From Metellina segmentata (lineage: Eukaryota > Arthropoda > Arachnida > Araneae > Tetragnathidae), in contig OX375873.1 in NCBI GenBank assembly GCA_947359465.1, positions 88,334,478-88,398,477 of the forward strand: a stretch of DNA of 64,000 nt, read 5' to 3'. The position numbers were made by a program, and so were the translations under genes. The stretch's first letter is position 1. The number at the start of each line of letters is the position of its first letter. Of this stretch, positions 1 through 10,744 are shown piece after piece. A model generated the notes under the pieces. That model saw only the letters and a list, made by a program, of their open reading frames with translations. It did not search any database and was not told the origin of the DNA.

Positions 1-519
1 CAAGTACAAACATCTATGCTTAGATTTCAACTTGATTTATGATTTAAAATATATCGCATGCTTTACAAAATATATTCTTACCTAAGCATTTTGAATTCAC
101 ATTAAAGTAGATTATCAGGGGATACCCTCTTAATGAATTCACAAGTATAATCATTTTGATATGAATACGTCTTTGAAATCGTGCAGTACTTTGGGGAGGC
201 ATGCATAAAAAAAATCGAGAGTTACAAAAAAGCTTTACAACTATTTTGTCTCATGATTGAAGAACTAGAAGAAACATCCAGAATATAAATACAGCATGTT
301 GTTTACCAAGAATGTACGTACTTGACATGACCTTCGGAACGAGTGGTCAGGCGCACTGAACAAGGCGGTCGTAACATGTCGAAATTCTACGGTGCTGGGC
401 GAACTTTGGGCCAGTGTAACTTTGAAGTGAGGACTGAGTAACTGATGTCATTCCAAAACTACGGAACCATGATACAATCTCAGGCCTTGAATCAATAAAA
501 ATTTTCCTTTAAATATTAA
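1..519. other. Unassigned AT-rich sequence
   Basis: I see no gene, tandem repeat or recognisable transposon end here. A slightly GC-richer stretch at about 330-470 has no useful open frame. It is probably intergenic or intronic. Confidence 0.5.
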
Positions 520-720
520 TATCAAACTGTACTTTAATCCTTCAAACACTGTAAATAAATTCTTTCATATTCACAATAAACAATCATTCAAGCTTCCTAT
601 GTACACTTCATCCATTCCACAATCCAACATTAGGCCCGTGTATTCCTTTAAAAGCTACAGTTTATGTCCTCAACACAACTTTCCAATTTTTTAAACCCTT
701 GTAACACTATAAATGTGACA
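520..720 (+). repeat. Dispersed repeat (family D, copy 1)
   Basis: This stretch aligns by eye, in the same orientation, with 56409-56620. Both share ordered blocks such as CTTCATNCATTCCAC, ATCCAAC, TATTC, TCAACACAAC and CAATTTT, with small indels between them. It has no coding frame and I do not recognise its class. It may be the tail of an old retroposon or a MITE. Confidence 0.55.
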
Positions 721-2138
721 TATTTAAGAATTCTTTAATTGGAGATCATAAAACTCTTTTCAACTGTCCATAACTAACCCTAGAAGTACTATTACAGCAC
801 TCGATTTGTCATTACATTGCTCATAAAGTTCTGGGCACTTGAAATCAACCCTCTTCATCTGACGTTACACTGACATTACGATCTCATAAATCTCAAGCCC
901 TTTGAGAGCACTCAGGATTCCATCGACATTTGGCTTTCAGCTGAAAGCGACTTAGAACGCTGGAAGGCCAGAGATCCTTTGAGAACTGAGACAGCGATGA
1001 CGCGCTCTATAACCTCTACCGAATCCTTCATGTCTCAAAGTATCTTCAACATTGGTGTACATATCTACTGTAGGATGTTAGAACAAATGTTGTTGTGGTG
1101 AAACCCAAAGATCTTGTTCTTTACGCTACCATTTCTGTCATCACTCCATCTAATACGGCACAACCTCTAACTATCAAACATAAGTTTTCAATTCACTAAG
1201 TACGTAGAAATTTTGAGCTGGAATGGAAAGCTACAAAAAGACTTCCAGACGGGTTAACTTTCATGAAACGGAACTTTAATAAAAGCATTAAACCGGAGAA
1301 GAAAACAAAATTTTAGCGACATCCCCTACAGTGTACTTAGATAATAAAGATGGCGGTAGATCCTCCGCTTTGGTGGCTTCTTTGTATCCTAAATGCGTAG
1401 GAAATGGTAAATTAATTATAAGGCCACACCGCCATTTTGGTATCTCCTTGCCCCAAAGAGAATCGAAAACCCTTGTTCGCTTCTCAAAAAGAATTAAGGA
1501 AATGGGGTTTCCGCAGTGTTCCAGAAAAGAAAGCTAATGGTAAATTATTTTCGCATCCGGCTTTCAAGACCATGAAAAGTCAGTTTCTTCTGTCGCAGAC
1601 AGGATGATGTATTATTACTTTCAAGGTGAAGAGACTTTGCATTTTTTCCTACAAAAATGTTGGGAAATGTTTTCTTGAAAAGGGCATTAAAACTATACAT
1701 TGCTCTACTTCACAAACTAAAACTTCGATAATTATACTCAGAACTAATAACTCTTTTAGTTAATTAGTTCAAACCTATAGATTCCGAATAAATTTTGTTA
1801 ATAACTGTTAGTTTTAATTACACGCAAATGCTGTGTGAAAGTGTTTTTTCATTTTCTTTACTTTCCAATGCCAGATGATAGATGTGAATCTTCAAACAGT
1901 TTTTAGCGAGAAAATGGAAGTCTAAAGGTTAATTCGGAGCACCATGCAAGGTACTGCAACATCATACACACCCATTGGGAAATATGGTGAAAGGAGTTCG
2001 TGGAGTTCTTTGGAAAGATGGCCAGCATTTATATGTCTTCTTGAATAACTCGTGCACGTTCAATCTGCCATCCTGAGTTTGATACATATGAGATTCGAAC
2101 TCGTAATGAATCGCTTCAGCTTACCAGTTTCTTCCCCC
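721..2138. other. Unassigned sequence, somewhat GC-richer at 890-1530
   Basis: There are no transposon ends and no tandem repeats. A 68-codon open frame at 1331-1537 shows no recognisable domain and no splice context I could defend. The moderate GC could mark an old unique segment or a conserved non-coding stretch, but nothing shows this directly. Confidence 0.4.
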
Positions 2139-2450
2139 TCTAAGTGGTTACCAAGCGATATCGTGTCTTTTAAGATGGTCAATTTTGATATTCACGAGAT
2201 ACCTCACCCTTAAGATATTGCCGATTTTTATGATGGCGAGATAGGAATTTGGTAATTTTTTTCTAATGACGAAACTTTTCATCTATAAAGATCTAATCAG
2301 TTTTGTTAATTACGAGATATTTGGTCCTTCAAGATCTGGTCGGTTTTGTTAATTACGAGATATTTGGTCCTTCAAAATCTGGTCGGTTTTGTTAATTACG
2401 AGATATTTGGTCCTTCAAGATCTGGTCGGTTTTGTTAATGACGGAATACC
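2139..2450 (+). mobile_element. TTAA-MITE family, copy A, with 43-bp tandem units
   Basis: This is a diverged copy of the palindromic MITE family described at 43110-43473. The left end resembles the family start (CTCTAAGTGGTTACC). Inside, the segment at about 2281-2444 is a tandem of four units with an exact 43-bp period (TTTTGTTAAT recurs at 2301, 2344, 2387 and 2430), each carrying ACGAGATAT. The tandem appears to be local amplification of one internal half-palindrome unit. The right terminus is degraded. Confidence 0.65.
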
Positions 2451-4703
2451 ACGTAGAAAACTCAAGGAATGTTGATCTATTCCTTTAATAAATTGTATCA
2501 CTGGTGAACTGTTTTGTTTTACTTTTTGCATGAGATGTCATTTTAAAATCACGTCGTCAGCATATTTTTGAACAGGTTAAAAAGGAGTAATGAACTATAA
2601 TACACGAAATCAGGGAACTGAGAAAATATTTTCGTCTGCAAGAATCCTATATCGAATCTCCTATATAGTTCAGAAAAAGAGAGTTACTACGCTAATAAAG
2701 TGTTTTAAAATATTTAACTAATGAAAAAGATATTTCTGAATTTGTAAGACATACATTTAAACTTCTAAATGTAATACCGTCGCCAACGGTATTAAGGCGA
2801 TATTTTCTTCATATTTGGCTTCGTGACGCATAATACGTTACATTTTCTCTACATATTGCTCAGAAAAAATATTACGCATATATAAATTATCTGTTAACAA
2901 TATTAAAAACAATTTGTTATCATGCTTTTGTAAGATTTTTGAAGACACTGTATTCTAATAACGCCGGGCTTAAAACATAAATGCATTAATTGACAATGGT
3001 TTAGGACACACTAAATGCTTATTTTCATATTGATAAAAATAGTTTTTCATTATTTAATCGGTTTATAAAATAGATAACACTATCAAACTGTGCTTAAAAT
3101 TTTACTTTTTGACCTAAAAACAACAGTCTTTAAAAAGTTGCACTGTAAAACAATTTCCAACGGTGTATTTATATATTAACTGCATAATTTTGAAAGCTAT
3201 ATATCTACATATATATGATTACATAGATACATACATATATCTATATAATCATATATTTATACTTATCATTACTAGATCAGAAGCATCAAATACTACAGCA
3301 TTGATTCTAATACAATAATAATATTTGTAAAAATCAGACCTCTAGTATTATTCTCTCTATCATATTAATATTTTCTTTTATTCTTTTTCTACTCTTGACA
3401 GATAACATTATCGGACAATAATAAAATTTTAATGCCTATTATAATACAAAAGAAATGCTTTCCTAAACCTGAAAACTATGGTTTTGAGTTATGTGTAACA
3501 AATTTAAAATCTAGAACATCAAAGCACACTTAAAAGTATTCTAAAATAAATAATTAAAAATGGGATTATTCTCGAAAGTGATACGTGAAATAAAAATCAT
3601 ATTCTGATTTTAAACTCACAGTTTGAGAGATTCCCACAAATAGATTCGTTCTGCAACCTCCAGTCTTCTCTAAATGACTTAAAACCTGATTTCACCTTGA
3701 TCAATAGATTTATTCATAAGATTATATTTCATGATATTGTTTCAACCAATAGATGTGTTTATGTGTAGTATCGTTTAGAGAAAATCAATGCTACTCGAAA
3801 GTCTCGTGGCATTCGGAATATTAAATATATTTTTGTTAAGACTCCTTGTGGTTTATGTGCCTCTGATTCGTCTGATGCCTCTGATGCTGATTACTACCAG
3901 TTCAGGCAAGGGACAGTTTGATTTTTCTACTTGGAATCGTTTTGTGTCAACAAGGTCATTAGGAAACCTAATTACATCTCTCTATGGACTTGATCTATCA
4001 TCGAAACCACTCAGAAGGTTAATATTGAAGCTAATTAATAATATTGCTGTTCATACACATTACATCCTGTAGAAAAGTGGTCACCTATGTCTGACAAATC
4101 AATTCGGTGTATCTGTTTTAACGACCATAGTGCTACACTATTTTCAAACAAAATCTTCAAATGTAACCGTTTTCCATTAATAGTATTTTATGAGCACAGA
4201 ACTGTAGTTCACCAGATACAATGTCAGATTAATTTTCTATAATATGGCATTGGCTGGAGTCCTCTAAAAGCTAGGATCATTTACTGTCAGGCAGAAATGG
4301 AATTTACCAACTATCATCTTATCAAGCTCACTCACATTGAGAGCGAAATGGAAATGCCAATATTTGGCCCAATTAGATCGCCCCACACAATAACTAACTA
4401 ATAAGGGTCTATGGTACCACGGCAACAATTGTCACTCATATCTACAAATTCCAGAATTATATGTCTCCTTCGAGGAGGCACTTGAAGGAGCGCTCTACAG
4501 TTAATTAAATCGGATATTATGTAAAGATTGATATTCTTAAGAGGGAGAGCAATATTTTTAATCAATGATTTAACTGTGTGTTGTTAGAAAAATCTAATGA
4601 TGCTTCATTCTTCTTCAATCATGCTTATTTTTGTTATCTGTATTTATCGTCACCAGAATACAACGTCTAGGTAACTTGAAAAGTTGTATATTTTGAGTTA
4701 CAC
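2451..4703. other. Unassigned AT-rich sequence
   Basis: It holds AT-rich simple sequence around 3180-3260 (TATATCTACATATATATG type) and otherwise nothing recognisable. A 94-codon open frame at 3788-4072 looks hydrophobic at its start but matches no family known to me, and I do not annotate it as a gene. Confidence 0.45.
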
Positions 4704-4707
4704 TTAA

Positions 4708-4910
4708 CCCTTCTAGTGGTTTAAACGAAATATCTCTATCATCAAGATCTGGCCAGTTTTTCTAATGACGAGGTATCTCTTAATCAAGATATTACGATGG
4801 CAAGATCGATATCTGGTGAGTTTTCTCCTAATGACGAGATATCTCGTTTATGAAAATCTCGTTAGTTATGCTAATGACGAAATATATCATCTAGACATCC
4901 ACCAATAGGA
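4708..4910 (+). mobile_element. TTAA-MITE family, copy B
   Basis: TTAA at 4704-4707 is followed by CCCTTCTAGTGGTTTAAACG, the family 5' end. The right side has CCACCAATAGGATTATA, a decayed form of the family 3' end, with TTAT in place of TTAA. The near-complete palindrome GACGAGATATCTCGT lies at 4833-4847. No coding capacity. Confidence 0.75.
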
Positions 4911-5381
4911 TTATACCACCTATTGACAGTTCAGTGTCTCCCTATCATCTTACGACTCAAAATTGCAAGATGTTATACTCGAATCTTTCCTTTTGAGATT
5001 GATCCGTGTGGAAATTATTTGAATCTTAGCTGGCGCTGACGTCATGTGCCTTCAATGCTCGCCCACACCTTGCAGCTTTTTCAGTCGAAGTTAGAATCTT
5101 GATATAAATTCGAAAGAACCTAAGCATTCTTAATTTGATGGATTTGATTAATGTTTCGATTTGCATTAGTATGTAACAATTTTCAATATCTGTAAATAAT
5201 GTAAAATAGGAATTAAACTTTAACTGAAGAATCTCTCCAATCGTCAATTTTGTATAGATCTAAAAATACCACTGAACCAATTGATTGTCGAAATCACACC
5301 ATTCAGTGTCAATCACTGACTGTCACCACTATCATGTCATGGTGCCTTCATCTTTTTATAGAAGTTTAAAAGTACAACTTA
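4911..5381. other. Unassigned sequence between two transposons
   Basis: I see no repeat or coding signal. The 73-codon open frame at 5026-5247 (minus) has no recognisable motif. Confidence 0.4.
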
Positions 5382-7023
5382 AGTTGGGTAGGGCGGGGTA
5401 ATTGTAAACAAAATTTTTATGTTCACTTTCAATCCCTACTGTCAAACTCTTGATAAAGAAATTAAACATTGTTCACCCGACTAAACTAACTTGTCACTAT
5501 TCTACTTTGATATTTAATTAGTACGAAGATTCCAAAAAAGAAATGTAACACCGTATTCGGCTGTTTACAATTACCCCACTTGTTTACAATTACCTCTGAA
5601 AGTAGAGGTAATTGTGAACAACGATTTTCCTCCTGATATTCAATATTGAACAAGTGACAGCATGAGCAGTAGTCATGCCAGTGGAAGGAACTCTAATGGC
5701 AATTTGACTCTTCTACCATGTTAACAATAACCCTGTTTTGATCTTTACATTTACCTCATACTACCACTTCTTACCCTAGCAAAATATAGTGACACTTGAA
5801 AGTTGCATTGATCCTGAGGTGAACTTCCAGGAATACATAAGAATTAATAATTCAAACATTTACTGAACAAAGAATGTATTTAGCTTAAAAAATAGAAAAT
5901 TACAAATTTAAAATTTAAAAATTAAAAAAAAAAACTAAAATTTGAAAAATACAAACTTAGGTACAAAAAACAAACAAACATTACATTTCTTACACATTAA
6001 CATCGCCCTCAAATTCGAAAATTTCTTTATGGCCTTCTTTGCTACAAGTTGGAGTAGGAAAAACTATTTTGACATGGTCTTTAATAACACAGAATTAGTC
6101 TTTTTCAACCACAGCGAATTCAGTCTATGCATTATCAATGCTCTTGAGTCCGGTGATATCAAACTCCTCTTCTGAAACGACATCCACCCTTCATACATAC
6201 GAAAAATGGGTGTCTTCATCTTTCCCCCTCAATATCTACAAGCAGAAACGTAGTTGTTTAAATGTCTTCCATGAATGGCTCCAAAATAGTTAACTTTCAT
6301 ACTCTTCACCGTCAATGTTAGTCAATTCTGTCAATAGTTCCTCATCCTCGTTGTCCTCCTTTCCATTTGCATCTTTCTTGGTTTTCTTGCTCTTTCACTT
6401 TTTTCTCACTTGACTTCCCTTTGTTCCTTTTCTCTTCTGCCTCCTTCAAGCGTGACAGAATTTGTTCAATTGTAAAAACACCATATGTGTGACGTTTTAG
6501 TAAATCAGTCTTCCTGCTTCCCAAGAACACAAAAAATGCAATAAAACACAATTCAAACGTACTAAATACGATTAAATACAAAATGACATGGAAAAACACA
6601 TAGTTTTTCCATCGAAATTGAACGAAACTATTGGCAAAGTTATGTTTACAATCACCCCGTCCCTTGAAAAATATAGCGTGATTGTAAAAATTCAACTGCA
6701 GGTGCATTAAAGTTCCCAAAAGCAAAAGTCAATGATTTTGTGTTCCATAGAAACATAACTGACCGTAGTAAAGAATTAGAAGAACATACATTTCAAAATT
6801 ATGGAGGGCAATAGAAAATGCAACACACAACTATAAAACCCAAACATTTCAATCACAAATTTTCAACTAAACAGTTTGCTATCAGCTGTGGTTCAAAGAA
6901 ATACGAGATCACTATATTACATCTTTAGGGTTGCCAACTTTCAGATTTCACAACATTTAGTTTCTCGGAATCGCACGTAAGCACTTGTATAGCTTGTTTA
7001 CAATCACCCTGCCTAACCCTACT
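5382..7023. mobile_element. Unassigned DNA transposon with 29-bp TIRs
   Basis: The ends 5382-5410 and 6995-7023 are inverted copies of each other matching at 24 of 29 positions; the inner half reads GGTRATTGTAAACA. The same motif recurs inside: at 5562-5577 and 5581-5594 on one strand, at 5607-5620 on the other, and near 6640. Positions 5581-5597 and 5604-5620 form a 17-bp hairpin with one mismatch. These are probably transposase-binding sites. I could not fix a target duplication, so I do not assign a superfamily. A pogo-like origin is possible, given the Lys/Glu-rich remnant inside. Confidence 0.65.
5942..6725 (-). pseudogene. Possible transposase tail in the TIR element (degenerate)
   Basis: On the minus strand a 127-codon frame (6725 to 6342) ends in a charged, coiled-coil-like segment rich in Lys and Glu (LSRLKEAEEKRNKGKSSEKK). 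Further downstream, the frame around 6175 to 5960 reads acidic residues followed by a stop-interrupted stretch with a CVIKDHVKIVFP segment. A Lys/Glu-rich tail before an acidic end is compatible with some pogo-like transposases, but no DDE residues are visible. Lying between matched TIRs supports a mobile-element origin. It is broken by several stops. Confidence 0.3.
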
Positions 7024-7216
7024 CTGATAAGAATTTATATAAGCATGGAAACAGTTCAACTAGAGACGGGTAAGTATGATATATATGTCCAAGGGTTTTC
7101 TTAGCGGTGAATAAATTTTACAGTGAATATTTAAGTTGTATTGTATGATACTTAAGAAATGGGAATAAAGAATAGAAAGAGTTTCTGCAAATGGAGCATA
7201 CATCTTCACTTTTATG

Positions 7217-7855
7217 TACACTCCTGTTCAAAATTATTATTTTCAATCTCCAAAAATAATATATTCCATAAAATACCCAATAAATGTAGCACGTTTTTGC
7301 AGAGAATGTGTGAAATATACAAGCCTAATTAGCACTATGCAATCAAAAGTGATCAAACAGTTTCTGATATGCAAATTAAGACGTTACGTCATCCGATTAT
7401 GAATCAAGCTCTTTGCGCAAAGTGAATATCTGAGTGAATTTCTGCCATACAGAGTTTTATTTCAGTCTGAAAGGATTTAACACGGTTTGTTATGGCTCTG
7501 AAGTATCATTTGGAAGAATCTGTGAAGTGGCGCATTATCGGCCGTTTCGAAAAAGGGCAGACAATCATGGAAGCAGCGAGATGTGTGAATATTTCAAGAC
7601 AGACAGTCTCTGCGCTATGGAAACAATTTCAGAGCTCTGGAACTGTAGTAAGGAGGCCTGGACAAGGTCGTAAACGAAGAACAACTGCTTCTCAAGATCG
7701 ATATATGGCAATAACTGCCCGTCGTAACAGGAAGTCTACTGCGCTCGGCAGTTAAGTTCAGAGCTTGAAGCCGCCACGGGCGTGTTGCTTTGGAGGATGG
7801 GGTGTAGTTGTGTGCGTGGTGAGAGCACAGCCAGGGTAATCATTGGGGCTTAAAA
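7217..7855 (+). mobile_element. Tc1-like element, 5' part only
   Basis: After a TA at 7217-7218 comes CACTCCTGTTCAAAATTATT, which looks like a Tc1-type terminal repeat, followed about 270 bp later by a transposase N-terminus at 7492. I find no matching 3' TIR and no DDE domain, so the element appears truncated near 7850. The precise 3' breakpoint is not visible. Confidence 0.6.
7492..7830 (+). pseudogene. Tc1 transposase N-terminus (HTH), truncated
   Basis: The frame opens at ATG 7492 and runs 87 codons. Residues 9-46 form a helix-turn-helix of the Tc1 type (WRIIGRFEKGQTIMEAAR then SRQTVSALWKQFQ), followed by the basic linker GQGRKRRTT that in this family precedes the second HTH. After RNRKSTA a frameshift near 7742 leads into the +1 frame, which reads QLSSELEAATGV, the start of the second HTH. 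The catalytic domain is absent. It is the same subfamily type as the copy at 20765. It cannot make an active transposase. Confidence 0.85.
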
Positions 7856-8989
7856 ATATAACGATGTGATTAAATAAATTTTTGATTCCCTGAAGTTTTT
7901 GACTTTATCTTTGGAGTTTCTTTGAAGCCATATTTTTTTGGACATGAATCTGCTTAATATGAATTCTATATTTGTGGAAAACATAACTGTTAGATAACAT
8001 TTTATTTGTAATAGACGTCGTGAGATCTTTACCTGAAAATGCGATATGAATTTGAAGACCGTTGAATGTAAAGTATAATGGAATCCACACACTGATGCAA
8101 CTGAAATAAGGCAGTTAAACAGCATTTTACAAAGTATTACTCACTCATTTAGATGTAGTTAATGAGACGTAAATGAAGTATTTCTTAAACTCTAAGTATG
8201 TACTGGTCATAAAATTACACTAGCTATTTAATGTAGCTGTAGAGCTAAATTAAAATAATTTGAGTCGAGCTGAAAGAATTCCCGTAGTACTTGGGTACTT
8301 CATGATAACTAAGTTATGTTCTTTGATTCTCATTATATTTACGGTGTGAAAGGTTCATAAGTCTAAGATGAATCATGTCCATTTCGTGCTTTTCAAGAAA
8401 TCTTAAGTTCGGAGAGCTAAGCAAATTTTATTCGTGTATTAACATAGAAACCCTCTTAGAGATGTCGTGACACCTGTTACAGTGTCTCAAGACTCTAGAC
8501 ACGGGAGTGCATAATGGTGTTAGCTAGTTGACATCGTTTCCTTGTTCGAGTAAATACTTAGTAAAAGGTACATGCTCCTGGCTACTTGGCTCATTTGAGC
8601 ATGTTTGCATTTAAACTTCTACCTATTACTAAATTGATATACTCCTTGCTCTTCACTTTTAGCGTGTAATATATCACTCTCTGCAAGCACATTGTAGCAC
8701 ATTTTCCCCAAATCATTTCTGTCGTTGGGATTTCTTTAAAATATTTGGGATTGATATTATTCAAGAGGAAGTCATTTTCTAAAAGCATTGAAACCATAAC
8801 TTTGGTGGTTATTTTATCTGTTTCTAAGATAATTCTTGTATGTTTCTAAACAATTGAATACATAAATTGCAAAGCATATTGTAAATATTTAGATGCATAA
8901 TAAATAATAGTTTTATGTTACATTTAAAACACGAACAATTTTTCTTTCTCAGACAATTTTTGATGTGCTTTACTCAACAACTTTCCAAC
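7856..8989. other. Unassigned AT-rich sequence
   Basis: No recognisable ends, repeats or domains. Open frames at 7850-8125 and 8591-8797 on the minus strand lack family signatures. Confidence 0.45.
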
Positions 8990-9090
8990 TTTCCAACAAT
9001 CATCAAGATACTGTCGATTTTCTTGTGATTTCGAAATACAGATCTGGTCAGTTTTTCTGATGACAAGATATCTCGTCTCGACAACAACAA
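8990..9090 (+). mobile_element. TTAA-MITE family, copy C (fragment)
   Basis: It contains the family segments ATCAAGATACTGTCGATTTT and GATCTGGTCAGTTTTTCTGA, followed by GACAAGATATCTCGTC (one mismatch from the family palindrome) and CGACAACAAC, which resembles the 3' end. The 5' half is missing. Confidence 0.6.
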
Positions 9091-9817
9091 ATAAAATTTT
9101 TAAAAATGAAAACAAAAATACAACCGAAAAGATTGTGAACTCTTCAATAATCCAACAATTCTAAGCATTTCTTCAAGAACACTTTTATAAAAGCACATCC
9201 TTCAAATGCATAAAAGCAAATAATCTGCTATCTGATGAGAAAGAATTTTTCCAGATTGCATGAAACGCTAGGGAAATAAAAGATGTTCAGAATTTATAAT
9301 AGAAAAGAACTTTCAATTCAAATGTTTCGAAAAATAGCACATTACAGTGAGGGGAGGTAAATCTTTTGCTTTCTACTTATTTCTACATATACAATCATAC
9401 CAAAAACCATTCCTTCTTTTATTACTCAATCTTAGATCGATGAAAATTTCTTTTGTAACATTCTAGAGAATAGTTTCGATACTTACCAATACCTCGTTAT
9501 CATGGAATAACAAGTTATTGTTGTGAATCCCAAAGGGATCTGATTGCATTTCTCTACAATCCACTTTACCTGTAAATAATTATGAGTTTTCTACTCAATG
9601 TAGTCTTTTTAAGCCAATGTTCAAATGGAACAGAAAAGTGTGAGAAGTGTCATATTTTTTTAACAATTATCTTTAGTAGGGGTAATTTGGATCGAATTAC
9701 TTCGGGTCAACGATTATTCCGACAATGGGTGTTAGAAAAGTCGAAGTCATTAACACTCAAAATATGTATTCCTGTTTCTCAGATATGATAATACGAGACC
9801 ATTGTGTTTGTTGTAAC
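9091..9817. other. Unassigned AT-rich sequence
   Basis: I see no gene, array or transposon end in this stretch. Confidence 0.45.
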
Positions 9818-10165
9818 CCAGAAAACAACGCCTCGTAAATTTAAACCATGGTCAGATGCCTAAGCACAACACCTCGTAAATTTAAACCATGGTCAGATGC
9901 CTAAGGACAACACCTCGTAAATTTAAACCATGGTAAGATGACTAGAACAACACCTCGTAATGTGAAGATGGTGAAGTCGACACACGAGTAGGTACCCCAC
10001 TTTCCAAAACCTACACCACGTCAACGTGATGACATTTGAGGCGATGACAGATTTAAATTGCTCCTGCCCCCACGTAACAAGACAGTATGTAGTTGGGTCT
10101 AGTTTTGAATTCAGAGCACTCCGTTTGCTCCTCCGCGACTCTAACAATTGGAATAAGACGGCATT
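9818..10165 (-). mobile_element. tRNA-headed SINE, minus strand, with amplified internal unit
   Basis: Read on the minus strand it begins near 10165 with a decayed tRNA-like B-box region (GAATTCAAAAC). It continues through the SINE body seen in the other copies (CAGGAGCAATTTAAATCTGT, GTTTTGGAAAGTGGGG) to the conserved module of the type ATCTGACCATGGTT plus AAATTTACGAGGTG. That last module is repeated in tandem (see 9824-9965). The SINE body matches those at 20236, 44105 and 46975. Confidence 0.7.
9824..9965 (-). repeat. 41-bp tandem of a SINE module
   Basis: CCTCGTAAAT recurs at 9831, 9872 and 9913, and CCTCGTAA at 9953, a 40-41 bp period. Each unit corresponds to the single ATCTGACCATGG plus TTACGAGGTG module present once in other SINE copies. 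The expansion is therefore local to this insertion. Confidence 0.85.
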
Positions 10166-10329
10166 GAAGCGAAAGCACAAGCTGGTCACATCCGAGCAAA
10201 GATGGAAGGTAAGATTCGTTTACTTGTCAAGTTCTCCTCAATGGTACTTGGCAAATTAAAAAGTATTTTAAGGCCCACCTTATCAAATAAATTATTACCA
10301 GTCCTGTATTTCAAATTATTGTGGGTTAA

Positions 10330-10740
10330 CCCTCCTTTTGAAGAGATATCTCGTCCATCAATATCTAACCAATTTTGCTAATGACAAGATTTTTCGTCAC
10401 CAATATTTTGCCAATTCGTTTCATGATACCGAGATCATTTCAATTTTTGATGAAGACAAAATCAAGAGTCTGTATAGTCTGTAAAGTCGATATCTCGTGA
10501 TCAGAATTACTTCTGATTACGAGATATCTTGTCGGTCAAAATCCAGTCAGTTTTGTTGACGATCAGAGATTCGTCATCAAGATCTTACCAATTTTTTCGT
10601 GAGGACAATATCGTTTCATTTTTTGAAGAGGACAAAAATCAAGCGTCGGTTTTCTTTTAGTGACGAGATATTTCGTGAATCCAGATCTGGTTCAATTTTG
10701 AAAACGACGTGGTAACTCATCGAGCCAAACACCAGGAGGC
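10330..10740 (+). mobile_element. TTAA-MITE family, copy D (longest intact copy)
   Basis: It is flanked by TTAA at 10326-10329 and 10741-10744. The ends are CCCTCCTTTTGAAGAGATAT on the left and ACACCAGGAGGC on the right, the family TIR pattern. The inside repeats alternating units of the form GATNTGGTCAGTTTT and TGACGAGATATCTCGT. Positions 10489-10506 and 10511-10528 make an 18-bp hairpin (17 of 18 paired) with a 4-nt loop. Non-coding. Confidence 0.75.
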
Positions 10741-10744
10741 TTAA

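Noticed and set aside
3788..4072. Small membrane protein gene (94 codons)
   Set aside because: Only the N-terminal part is hydrophobic; no family match, no start context or neighbouring exons, AT-rich surroundings.
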